Assembly (NCBI GenBank): GCA_007131555.1
Contig: SLQH01000421.1
Location: forward strand, 1-8,267
Direction of reading: 5' to 3'
DNA: 8,267 bases
From: Planctomycetota bacterium
Lineage (GTDB): Bacteria; Planctomycetota; UBA11346
The position numbers and the translations under genes were made by a program. Positions 1 to 6,098 of the stretch are shown here, in pieces; within the stretch, counting starts at the first letter, position 1, and every line of letters begins with the position of its first letter. The notes beneath the pieces were generated by a model, which worked only from the letters and a program-made list of their open reading frames with translations, searched no databases and was not told where the DNA came from.

Positions 1-941
1 GGAATCAGGCCGAAATGGACCAGGTCTTCGGGAATGACCTTGGCCAGCAGGGCGTCTTCTTCTTCCTCGGCGCTGGGACCAAAATCCTGATTGCCATCAT
101 CATCAAAACGGAACCCCAGGATGCGGTCGCCAGTACGGCGGGCTACGATCTCGCCCAGACCGGAGAAGGCGCCGCCACAGACGAACAGGATGTCCTCGGT
201 ATTGATTGAGAGATATTTCTGCTCGGGATGCTTACGACCGCCCGTCGGTGGAACATTGGCAGTGGTGCCCTCTATGAGTTTGAGCAGACTCTGCTGGACC
301 CCCTCACCGCTGACATCGCGGGTAATGGAGACATTGCCGCCCGTCTTGGCGATCTTGTCGATCTCATCAATATACAGGATCCCGGTCTGGGCCCGCTCAA
401 TGTCGAAGTCGGCACTCTGGATCAGACGCAACAAGAGATTTTCGACATCCTCACCGACATAACCCGCCTCGGTGATGGTGGTGGCATCACCGATGGCGAA
501 GGGCACATCCAGCAGACGAGCCAGAGAACGGGCGATCAGGGTCTTGCCACAGCCGGTTGGCCCCAACAGCAGGATGTTCGACTTCTCGATCTCAACCTGC
601 TTGCCGAGGCGCTTGTTACGCAGACGCTTGTAATGGTTGTACACCGCCACCGCGATGATCCGCTTGGCCTGCTCCTGACCGACCACCTCTTCGTCAAGAT
701 GAGCCTTGATCTTGACCGGGGTCAGATGATCACCGGGAAGCATCTTACGGGTCTTGTCTTTCACCGGCAGGGAACCGTCGTCCCCCCCCAGCAAGGTGCT
801 GCAGACCTCAACACATTCATTGCAGATGAAAATCTTCTCAGGCCCGGCAATCAGCCGCTTGACCTGCTGGGCAGTACGGCCGCAGAAGCTGCACTGGTCA
901 CTGTTGCGTCGGGAACCACGGGAAGGGGTCTTGCCACTCAT
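1..941 (-). CDS. clpX: ATP-dependent Clp protease ATP-binding subunit ClpX (5' part, truncated by window edge)
   Basis: AAA+ unfoldase that recognises tagged or native substrates, unfolds them and threads them into the ClpP peptidase chamber in the cytoplasm. The first 313 residues are present; the family is about 420 long, so roughly a quarter is missing beyond the left edge. The N-terminal zinc-binding domain has C17, C20, C40 and C43. Walker A is GPTGCGKT (127-134), the pore-1 loop GYVG is at 160-163, Walker B ILYIDEID at 188-195, and the RKH pore loop at 236-238. The ATG at 941 gives the usual start just before the zinc finger, although no good Shine-Dalgarno precedes it. clpP, the usual upstream neighbour, is absent: the next gene upstream is a divergent tRNA. 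A run of eight G encodes Leu51-Gly-Gly-Asp54. The zinc knuckle has one more residue between its Cys pairs than E. coli ClpX. Family identity is certain. Confidence 0.97.
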   Translation of the reverse strand, partial: MSGKTPSRGSRRNSDQCSFCGRTAQQVKRLIAGPEKIFICNECVEVCSTLLGGDDGSLPVKDKTRKMLPGDHLTPVKIKAHLDEEVVGQEQAKRIIAVAVYNHYKRLRNKRLGKQVEIEKSNILLLGPTGCGKTLIARSLARLLDVPFAIGDATTITEAGYVGEDVENLLLRLIQSADFDIERAQTGILYIDEIDKIAKTGGNVSITRDVSGEGVQQSLLKLIEGTTANVPPTGGRKHPEQKYLSINTEDILFVCGGAFSGLGEIVARRTGDRILGFRFDDDGNQDFGPSAEEEEDALLAKVIPEDLVHFGLI

Positions 942-1081
942 GGTCGACAAGCGTATGGCACCGGGCCCTGACGACAACCGATTGCCGACAGACCATAACG
1001 CGCAACGCCCCCCAGGCCTGACTTGCGCCCGGTCGAGAAGGACCAAGATCCTTCCCAGACCAACAAGCAATGCCCCGATAC
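942..1081. other. Divergent upstream region of clpX and tRNA-Arg
   Basis: This 140-bp gap must carry the promoters for clpX (leftward) and for the tRNA (rightward). I looked for sigma-70 and heat-shock type boxes on both strands and found no hexamer pair good enough to call. A small perfect dyad, GAAGGA / TCCTTC with a 6-nt loop, lies at 1037-1054. It has no T-run on either side, so it is not a convincing terminator. A six-C run lies at about 1008-1013. Confidence 0.4.
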
Positions 1082-1153
1082 GGCCCAGTAGCTTAGCGGA
1101 AGAGCATCGGTTTCCTAAACCGAAGGTCGATGGTTCGAATCCATCCTGGGTCG
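1082..1153 (+). tRNA. tRNA-Arg, anticodon CCU
   Basis: A complete 72-nt cloverleaf reads the arginine codon AGG. The acceptor stem GGCCCAG pairs with CTGGGTC (1146-1152; one G-U), followed by discriminator G at 1153. The D arm is GCTT/GAGC with loop AGCGGAA. The anticodon stem TCGGT/ACCGA encloses loop TTCCTAA, with anticodon CCT at 1114-1116. The variable loop is 5 nt, and the T arm is GATGG/CCATC with loop TTCGAAT. A20 in the D loop and C35 are known arginine identity elements. The CCA end is not encoded and must be added after transcription. No duplicate of the 3' end that would mark an integration att site is visible in the window. Confidence 0.97.
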
Positions 1154-1202
1154 ATGACAGTTACATGGCTTCACCAGGAGTCTGTATGCCTAAAAACGGC
1201 AG

Positions 1203-1228
1203 TTGGACTTTAGGCTTTGGACCTTAGG
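1203..1228 (+). repeat. 12-nt tandem direct repeat (one mismatch)
   Basis: TTGGACTTTAGG at 1203-1214 recurs as TTGGACCTTAGG at 1217-1228, a 14-nt period with one difference. The pair fills most of the left side of the central bubble in the larger inverted repeat. Possible explanations are replication slippage or a protein or RNA binding repeat. Nothing in the sequence decides between them. Confidence 0.5.
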
Positions 1229-1297
1229 GTTGCTTCTCAAGCAGATATACGCAGTCAAAATCGGTTCACCTTTTGGATGAAAGCCCGAATCTGTCTA

Positions 1298-1336
1298 TAT
1301 CGGCTTGTACAGCAACCCTACAGCCGCAAGCCGATA
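1298..1336. repeat. 10-bp perfect inverted repeat, alternative hairpin
   Basis: TATCGGCTTG (1298-1307) is perfectly complementary to CAAGCCGATA (1327-1336), with a 19-nt loop. The loop contains 1311-1320, which is itself the right half of the 10-bp stem with 1225-1234. This hairpin and the long-rod apical stem both use 1298-1307, so they are mutually exclusive. Alternatively, the loop could form a pseudoknot with 1225-1234. There is no T-tract, so it is not a standard terminator. Confidence 0.5.
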
Positions 1337-1416
1337 GCCGGATTTAGGATCACAGAGGCAGGCCGCAGGGGCTGGAACGAGACGGCACATCACATGGCCA
1401 GTCCCCAGACCCCAGT

Positions 1417-4017
1417 TCAACGACGCTCGACAACGTCATCGTCATCGCTGGCTGCCTCGTCCGGAGCGGCCTCGTCTGAGGACGCCACTTCGATCACGGC
1501 TGGGGCCGCGTCGTCCTGGCCTTGGTGCCAGGTCCGGATCAGTTCCGCAAAGCGCTGGTTGATGTCGACATGCTCACGCGGCACCGGGCCGATGGCCCGC
1601 CAACGGTCCTGGAGACGACGAACATCATCGGCAAACCAGGCGGCATGCTCCTCGCTGAGCAATTGGGTCAATTCATCAAGGATGGCCTGCTTGGCCGTCA
1701 GGTTGTCCTGACGCTCGGCATCTCGGGCCGCAAACCATTCCTGCAAGGCCTCACGGATACGTCCGCACGCGGCGTCATAGCGCTGACGGAGATCTGCCAT
1801 CGCCGCCCTCGGCACGAAGCCGACAGCCCGATACTGGGCCTGCAGGTTGCGCATGTCATCGAAGAAGTCGGCTTCTCGTTTGCCGCCGATGCTGGTGCCT
1901 GCCCGGAAAGCTTCGACAGTCTCGGCCAGTGATTCCATCTGGGCACACAAGGCCTGCTTGGCTTCCAGATTCTCCTCCTGCTCGTGGGCTTCCATGGCCC
2001 GACGCTGGCGCAGACCGGCGTAGAAACGGTCCAGCAGGGCCTTGTAGCGGCCCCAGAGTTCGCGGTCATGCTCACGCGGAACCGGCCCGATCTCCTTCCA
2101 ACGGGCCTGGATCTCCTTGATCTTGTCGGTGCGCATGCTGCGCTCACCATCAGCCTCTGTGGCCCCAACATGCAAGGGGGCGTCATCCAACTGGGTCTCC
2201 AGTTCGGCGATCAGGGCATTCTTGGCCGCCAGATTGGCGACGCGCCGTTCATCACGGATCGCGAACAGGGGCTGGAGACGCTCATAGATGCGATCGCAGG
2301 GTTCCTTGAAGGCCTCCCACAGGGCATCACGACGCTCACGCGGCAAGGGCCCCAGGTGCTTCCACCGTTTCTGGACATCCTTGACCGCCTCGGCCAGGGC
2401 TTCCAGAGAGGCTTCGTCAGCATGGTCTTGGTTCGACTCGGCCAGGGCGACGGCCTCGGCTACCAGGGCTTCGGCGTGGGGGATGGCGGCAAAGCGTTCC
2501 CATTCGCGTGCTTCGTAGAGGGCTCGCAAGGGAGCATGAGCAGCGTCACAGGCGGCTCGGAAGGCCTGGCGCAAGGGGCGCACGCGTTGCGCCGGGACCG
2601 GGCCGATCGCCCGCCAGCGCTGCTGCAGATCACGCAGGGCTTCGCGCCGAGCATCGGCCTCTTCGGGCCCCACAGTGGCAACGGCCAATGCTTCGGCCTC
2701 AGCCACCAGAGACTCCATCTCGGCAACCCGTTGGCTCCGTTGCTCATCGCGCTGGGCCATGTGATCGCGGCGGCGCTGCTTGAATGCCGCGTAGACCTCA
2801 AGAAAGCGTTGGCGCCAGGCATCGGCACCAGGGGTCTGCAACCAACGCTTGTCAAGCACCTTGAAGGCGGCGTCGGCATCACGCCAGTCATCACGCTGGC
2901 TCAAGGCCTCGGCCTCCTCCAACAGGGCCGCCACCGGCTGGGGCGGCGGTTCTTCGTCGCCAGCCACAGTGGCCGTTGCGACCACAGCTGGGCCTGGAGC
3001 AAGACCCTGGCACAGATCGACAAAGGCCTGCTGCTGCGCGGCCGTGGCCGCTTCGGCGATGACCTCCCAGGCCTGTCGCCAGGATGCCAGCAGGGCCTGC
3101 CGTTGGCTGTCATCTTCCGGCACCCCGTCGTTGACTGCCGCCTGCCAATCATCCAGCAGGGCCTGCCGGGCAGCCTGATCCTGGGCAATGGCCGCGCGCC
3201 GCTCCTGAACCCGGACGGCGGCGGCTTCCAGGGCCGCCGTGACCTTGTGCGGTAGACCGTCATCGGGAGCCTCAGGGTTCTGCTCCTGGGCCGTCGCCCA
3301 GTCCTGACGGCAGGCGGCGATGATCTCTTCGGCCCGCTCCAGATCGTCAGTGACGGCCTCGATCCGCAGACGTTCGAGCAGACCTTCGCCACAGCGGGCC
3401 CGTTCTTGGCGCTGCTTCTCCGGCGAGGGCTTGGCCCGTTCGGCGTCCATGGCCGCGATGCGCTCCTCGGCCTGTTGCCGCAGACCGGCATCCTTGGCCT
3501 TCTTGACCACTTCCTTGAGGGCCTGACGTCTGTCGATGCGTTGCAGGGCCCGAGGCGCAAAACGACCGCTCTGATCCTGGATGACGATGGTCGACCACAG
3601 GGTGGGGCTGGGGGAGGCCCCATCAAGCCGGGCGAAGGCGGCATCGCGCACCGCCTGATCATCGGCCTGAAGAACGATCTGGACCAGGGCGCTGGCCTCG
3701 GTGATATCCTCCAGCAGGGCGGCGGCAGTGGCCAGGGGCCGCCGCTTGACGGTCTCCACGGCGATGCCAGCCAGCTTCTCACGGGCCAGGGCGACGATCT
3801 CGGCATCGGGATGGCGGGTCAGTTCCTGCAACAGGTCGGCTTCAGCGATCTTGGCCGCCGCTGCTCGGCGCACCTGGGCATCGGCATCGCCCACCGCGAC
3901 ATCCATCAAGCGGGCCTGATCAGCCACCGGCAGGGCCCTGACTGCCGCCAAGCGGGTCCGGGCGTCACCGCCCTTGACCGGGGAACGTCGCAATCCAAGC
4001 CATCCGAAAATACCCAT
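1417..4017 (-). CDS. Large DUF349-repeat protein with N-terminal HEAT-like helical region
   Basis: This is an 866-residue, probably cytoplasmic protein without signal peptide or membrane segment. Residues 18-200 are alpha-helical and rich in Ala and Arg, with HEAT-like short repeats (for example RLAAVRALP and AQVRRAAAAKIAEADLL). Residues 200-450 look like charged helices or coiled coil. Five DUF349 units follow, each marked by a W-R/K-x-I/L-G-P-x-P signature: 466-475, 550-559, 638-647, 727-736 (degenerate, AQYRAVGFVP) and 804-813, with 77-89 residues between them. A possible remnant lies near residues 388-415. The C-terminus (837-866) is acidic. The start is fixed by a GGAGG 5 nt upstream and by the hydrophobic-basic N-terminus MGIFGWLGLRR. 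The family's biochemical role is not established, to my knowledge. The gene lies 130 bp downstream of fliR on the same strand, so it may be read through from the flagellar operon or have its own promoter. Confidence 0.93.
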   Translation of the reverse strand: MGIFGWLGLRRSPVKGGDARTRLAAVRALPVADQARLMDVAVGDADAQVRRAAAAKIAEADLLQELTRHPDAEIVALAREKLAGIAVETVKRRPLATAAALLEDITEASALVQIVLQADDQAVRDAAFARLDGASPSPTLWSTIVIQDQSGRFAPRALQRIDRRQALKEVVKKAKDAGLRQQAEERIAAMDAERAKPSPEKQRQERARCGEGLLERLRIEAVTDDLERAEEIIAACRQDWATAQEQNPEAPDDGLPHKVTAALEAAAVRVQERRAAIAQDQAARQALLDDWQAAVNDGVPEDDSQRQALLASWRQAWEVIAEAATAAQQQAFVDLCQGLAPGPAVVATATVAGDEEPPPQPVAALLEEAEALSQRDDWRDADAAFKVLDKRWLQTPGADAWRQRFLEVYAAFKQRRRDHMAQRDEQRSQRVAEMESLVAEAEALAVATVGPEEADARREALRDLQQRWRAIGPVPAQRVRPLRQAFRAACDAAHAPLRALYEAREWERFAAIPHAEALVAEAVALAESNQDHADEASLEALAEAVKDVQKRWKHLGPLPRERRDALWEAFKEPCDRIYERLQPLFAIRDERRVANLAAKNALIAELETQLDDAPLHVGATEADGERSMRTDKIKEIQARWKEIGPVPREHDRELWGRYKALLDRFYAGLRQRRAMEAHEQEENLEAKQALCAQMESLAETVEAFRAGTSIGGKREADFFDDMRNLQAQYRAVGFVPRAAMADLRQRYDAACGRIREALQEWFAARDAERQDNLTAKQAILDELTQLLSEEHAAWFADDVRRLQDRWRAIGPVPREHVDINQRFAELIRTWHQGQDDAAPAVIEVASSDEAAPDEAASDDDDVVERR

Positions 4018-4022
4018 GCCAG

Positions 4023-4027
4023 CCTCC
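4023..4027 (-). promoter_or_regulatory. Shine-Dalgarno of the DUF349 gene
   Basis: GGAGG within AGGGAGG on the minus strand, 5 nt before the ATG at 4017. This fixes the start and gives the gene a strong ribosome binding site of its own. Confidence 0.75.
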
Positions 4028-4073
4028 CTGTGTCAACAGTGCCATAGTCCACAACCCACGGGATGCGGACCCC

Positions 4074-4100
4074 TCGTCCTGGCCTCAAGCCAGGCGACGA
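4074..4100 (-). terminator. Stem-loop in the fliR-DUF349 gap (weak terminator candidate)
   Basis: CTGGC (4079-4083) pairs with GCCAG (4089-4093) around loop CTCAA, and TCGTC (4074-4078) with GACGA (4096-4100) across a 2-nt bulge. That makes a 10-bp stem in the 130-bp gap after the flagellar operon. No U-run follows on the minus strand, so intrinsic termination is doubtful. It may instead be an RNA processing or attenuation structure between the export-gate genes and the DUF349 gene. No sigma-70 box pair is clear in the rest of the gap. Confidence 0.3.
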
Positions 4101-4147
4101 CGAAAGCGGACACAATTGGGACAAGCCGACGCCGGTCAAGCAGCGCT

Positions 4148-4924
4148 TCACCCCCCCAGGGAGCGCATCACCATGACCGTGAACTCCTGACCGACCCCGA
4201 TGACCAGTTCCAGGAAGGTCACCGCCAGGGGCACGCCGAGATAGAGCATCAGCATGGTGATCAGGATCTTGTTGATGAAGGTGATCATCAGCAGGTTGAT
4301 CTGAGGGATGGTGCGGGCGATGACGCCATCAGCCACGGTCAGGGCCATGATCGCCGTCATCACCGGAAAGGAGAACGACAGGGCGATGATGAAGACCTGT
4401 TGAGCCCCGCCAGCGGTGGCCATGCCCAGGCCGCCCAGGGCCACGCCACCACCAAGCGGTACCACCGCAAAAGAACGTTGCAGGGCAAGCAGGAAGTGAT
4501 GATGACCGTTGAGACCCAGAAACAGGGCAACCACCGCCAGGTGAAAGATATGACCGACCGGGCCGGTGGTCTGTCCGGCCCCGGGATCGAAGTATTCAGC
4601 GGCTGCAAAACCGGCTTGTCGCCCGATCAGATCGCCGCCGAAACGGACCGCCTCCAGGAACAAGGCGAAAAAGTAGCCGATGATGACCCCCACCAGCAAC
4701 TCGGTGCCCAGGCCAATGACCAGGGGCAGGCCGGCGATGCCCACCGGCAGATGCAGCACCGGCACCAGGATCATGGTCACCGCCAGGGCCAGGAGGGCCT
4801 TGACCTGAGGAGGAGCGTATTCGCCGCCAACCACCGGGGCGGTCAGGAACAGGCCCAGGACCCGGGCGAAGATCATCAGGGCCGGCGGCAGAGCCTCGGC
4901 CCAGGCGATCAACTCAGCGCCCAT
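4148..4924 (-). CDS. fliR: Flagellar biosynthetic protein FliR
   Basis: Inner-membrane component of the flagellar type III export gate; with FliP and FliQ it forms the substrate channel. It has 258 residues, the normal family length (E. coli about 261). Hydrophobic segments lie at about 12-32, 43-62, 66-93, 122-139, 174-199 and 211-245. Recognisable family stretches are FGGDLIGRQAGFAAA (95-109), DPGAGQ (113-118) and IARTIPQINLLM (202-213). The ATG at 4924 is the only start after an in-frame stop; it begins 12 nt after the fliQ stop. No strong Shine-Dalgarno is seen, so translation is probably coupled to fliQ. fliR is in the same reading frame as fliQ, separated from it only by the TGA and four codons. 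The last codons sit in a run of seven G. flhB and flhA, which often follow fliR, are not next; a DUF349 gene is. Confidence 0.96.
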   Translation of the reverse strand: MGAELIAWAEALPPALMIFARVLGLFLTAPVVGGEYAPPQVKALLALAVTMILVPVLHLPVGIAGLPLVIGLGTELLVGVIIGYFFALFLEAVRFGGDLIGRQAGFAAAEYFDPGAGQTTGPVGHIFHLAVVALFLGLNGHHHFLLALQRSFAVVPLGGGVALGGLGMATAGGAQQVFIIALSFSFPVMTAIMALTVADGVIARTIPQINLLMITFINKILITMLMLYLGVPLAVTFLELVIGVGQEFTVMVMRSLGG

Positions 4925-4936
4925 GCCGCACCATCG

Positions 4937-5209
4937 TCACCATGCCGCGATCTCCGGGAGGCGGGTCCACAGCTCGGCGCTGAACGACACCAGGGTCCGC
5001 AGCATCCATGGTCCCAGGATGACCATCACCGCCCCGATACCGAGGATCTTGGGGACAAAGCTCAGGGTCTGTTCCTGGATCGAGGTGACGGCTTGTAGCA
5101 GGCCGATACCCAGACCAAGAGACAAGGCCGCCAGCAAGGGCGGCAGCAAGAGGATCATGCCGGTATAGAAGGTCAGGCGCATCACCTCGACCATGATGTC
5201 CGCCGTCAT
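4937..5209 (-). CDS. fliQ: Flagellar biosynthetic protein FliQ
   Basis: Small inner-membrane subunit of the flagellar export gate, present in several copies in the FliP-FliQ-FliR complex. It has 90 residues (family about 89). Two hydrophobic helices lie at about 13-43 and 52-76, with the conserved LLQAVTSIQEQTLSFVPK (37-54) between and overlapping them. The ATG at 5209 is chosen because it gives the family length and follows a strong GGAGGT 5 nt upstream. A longer in-frame reading to 5284 would overlap fliP and add an unrelated N-terminus, so it is rejected. fliP ends 16 nt upstream and fliR begins 12 nt downstream. Confidence 0.97.
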   Translation of the reverse strand: MTADIMVEVMRLTFYTGMILLLPPLLAALSLGLGIGLLQAVTSIQEQTLSFVPKILGIGAVMVILGPWMLRTLVSFSAELWTRLPEIAAW

Positions 5210-5214
5210 GCGGT

Positions 5215-5220
5215 ACCTCC
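5215..5220 (-). promoter_or_regulatory. Shine-Dalgarno of fliQ
   Basis: GGAGGT on the minus strand, 5 nt before the ATG at 5209 and inside the 16-nt fliP-fliQ gap. It is the best ribosome binding site in the operon and decides the fliQ start. Confidence 0.8.
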
Positions 5221-5225
5221 GTGAG

Positions 5226-6098
5226 TCAGGCGTAGCTCGCGGCCAGACTCTGGACCAGCAGAGCCCAGCCATCGACCAGGACAAATAACAGAACCTTGAA
5301 GGGCAACGACACGATGACCGGCGGCAGCATCATCATGCCCAAGGCCATCAACACCCCGGCCACTACGATGTCGATGACCAGAAAGGGCAGGAAGATGATG
5401 AAACCCATCTGGAAGGCGGTCTTCAGTTCTGAGGTGATGAAGGCCGGGATCAGGGTCGACAGGGGCACGTCAGCGATGGTGCGGGGCCGTTCGCCGCCGC
5501 GCATGCTGATGAACAGGGCCAGATCCTGACGCCGGGTATGGCGGGCCATGAAGTCGCGCACCGCGTCACCGGCGGCCGCCATGGCAGCGGCATCGTCTAC
5601 TTCCTCACTGAGATAGGGCTGGATGGCCTCGTCGTTGACCCGGTCAATGGTCGGAGCCATGGTGAACAGGGTCAGAAACAGAGACAAGCCCAGCAGGACC
5701 TGGTTGGGCGGCAGGGTCTGGGTACCAAGGGCCTTGCGAACAAAGCCGAGAACGATGACGATCCGGGTGAAGCTGGTCATCATCATCAGGAAGCCGGGAG
5801 CCACCGACAGCAGGGTGATCAGCAGCATCACCTTGACGGTGTTGCTGTACCCTTCGCGACCACCTCCGGCAGCGATCGACACCGAGATGCCGCTGGCCCC
5901 ATCCACCGCCCCCAAAGGCACAGTGGGGTCTTCACCATCAGGGGCGATCAGTTCGGCCTGCGAGGTGTCCACCACTCCGACCGGCAGGATCACATCCTCG
6001 GCACTGGACCCGCCCGGCAGATGCACAGCGGGAGGCTCTACAGCCAGCGCCGAGACGCCCGCCACCAACAGCCAGATCAGTAGGATACGCGTGATCAC
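5226..6098 (-). CDS. fliP: Flagellar biosynthetic protein FliP
   Basis: Core pore subunit of the flagellar type III export gate in the inner membrane. It has 290 residues, against about 245 in E. coli. The N-terminus MITRILLIWLLVAGVSALA looks like a cleavable signal peptide, as is usual for FliP. Family motifs in order: MMMTSFTR (105-112), PNQVLLGL (131-138), SELKTAFQMGF (223-233), ALGMMMLPP (252-260) and LPFKVLLFVLVDGW (265-278). Hydrophobic segments lie at about 88-106, 112-122, 134-150, 231-258 and 262-285. The extra length is a poorly conserved stretch between the signal peptide and the first core helix (about 20-85). The GTG start at 6098 overlaps the fliO stop as GTGA, and GGGGAAG lies 5 nt upstream, both pointing to translational coupling. 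Confidence 0.97.
   Translation of the reverse strand: MITRILLIWLLVAGVSALAVEPPAVHLPGGSSAEDVILPVGVVDTSQAELIAPDGEDPTVPLGAVDGASGISVSIAAGGGREGYSNTVKVMLLITLLSVAPGFLMMMTSFTRIVIVLGFVRKALGTQTLPPNQVLLGLSLFLTLFTMAPTIDRVNDEAIQPYLSEEVDDAAAMAAAGDAVRDFMARHTRRQDLALFISMRGGERPRTIADVPLSTLIPAFITSELKTAFQMGFIIFLPFLVIDIVVAGVLMALGMMMLPPVIVSLPFKVLLFVLVDGWALLVQSLAASYA

Larger units (their letters stand above)
1181..1356. repeat. Long imperfect inverted repeat with rod-like folding potential, in AT-richer gap
   Basis: The whole segment is an interrupted inverted repeat centred near 1272. Outer stem: 1181-1185 pairs with 1352-1356, 1189-1194 with 1343-1348, and 1197-1200 with 1337-1340 (15 bp, with 3x3 and 2x2 internal loops). 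An asymmetric central bubble follows (1201-1224 against 1321-1336). Apical stem: 1225-1234 pairs with 1311-1320 (10 perfect bp), 1238-1242 with 1303-1307, 1244-1249 with 1296-1301, and 1252-1254 with 1291-1293 (24 bp in all). The terminal loop is 36 nt. The segment lies between the 3' ends of the convergent tRNA and DUF349 genes. It holds no credible ORF, no U-tract terminator and no clear promoter. It could be a structured RNA (the shape recalls 6S RNA, but no sequence match is evident), a MITE-like insertion, or the scar of one. A smaller local hairpin, GCCTAAA (1188-1194) with TTTAGGC (1209-1215) followed by TTT, could instead act as a weak terminator for the tRNA. Confidence 0.6.

Noticed and set aside
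228..971. 247-codon plus-strand open frame opposite clpX
   Set aside because: Antisense shadow of an unmistakable ClpX.
1188..1349. GCCTAAA ... TTTAGGA ends resembling integron attC core sites
   Set aside because: The essential AAC/GTT triplets are AAA/TTT, the span (162 nt) is long for attC, and there is no integrase or cassette gene.
1082..1420. tRNA gene as attachment site of an integrated element
   Set aside because: No copy of the tRNA 3' end, no integrase and no element genes are present in the window; only the lower G+C gap hints at past insertion.
1217..1711. 164-codon plus-strand open frame starting in the tRNA-DUF349 gap
   Set aside because: Most of it is antisense to the DUF349 C-terminus, and the part in the gap is occupied by the inverted repeat; no motif or ribosome site.
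1984..3255. 423-codon plus-strand open frame opposite the DUF349 gene
   Set aside because: It is antisense to a protein with five recognisable DUF349 signatures; its own translation has no family motif. Long antisense frames are expected with this codon use.
4031..4048. TGGCAC followed by TTGACA-like sequence on the minus strand before the DUF349 gene, resembling sigma-54 or -35 boxes
   Set aside because: The spacing between the two parts is wrong for sigma-54 (2 nt instead of 5, no GC at -12), and the TTGACA lies too near the ATG to act as a -35 box.
3974..5098. 374-codon plus-strand open frame across fliR and fliQ
   Set aside because: Its translation is a Gln/His/Asp-rich string that is the complement of hydrophobic codons. 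fliQ and fliR are certain on the other strand.
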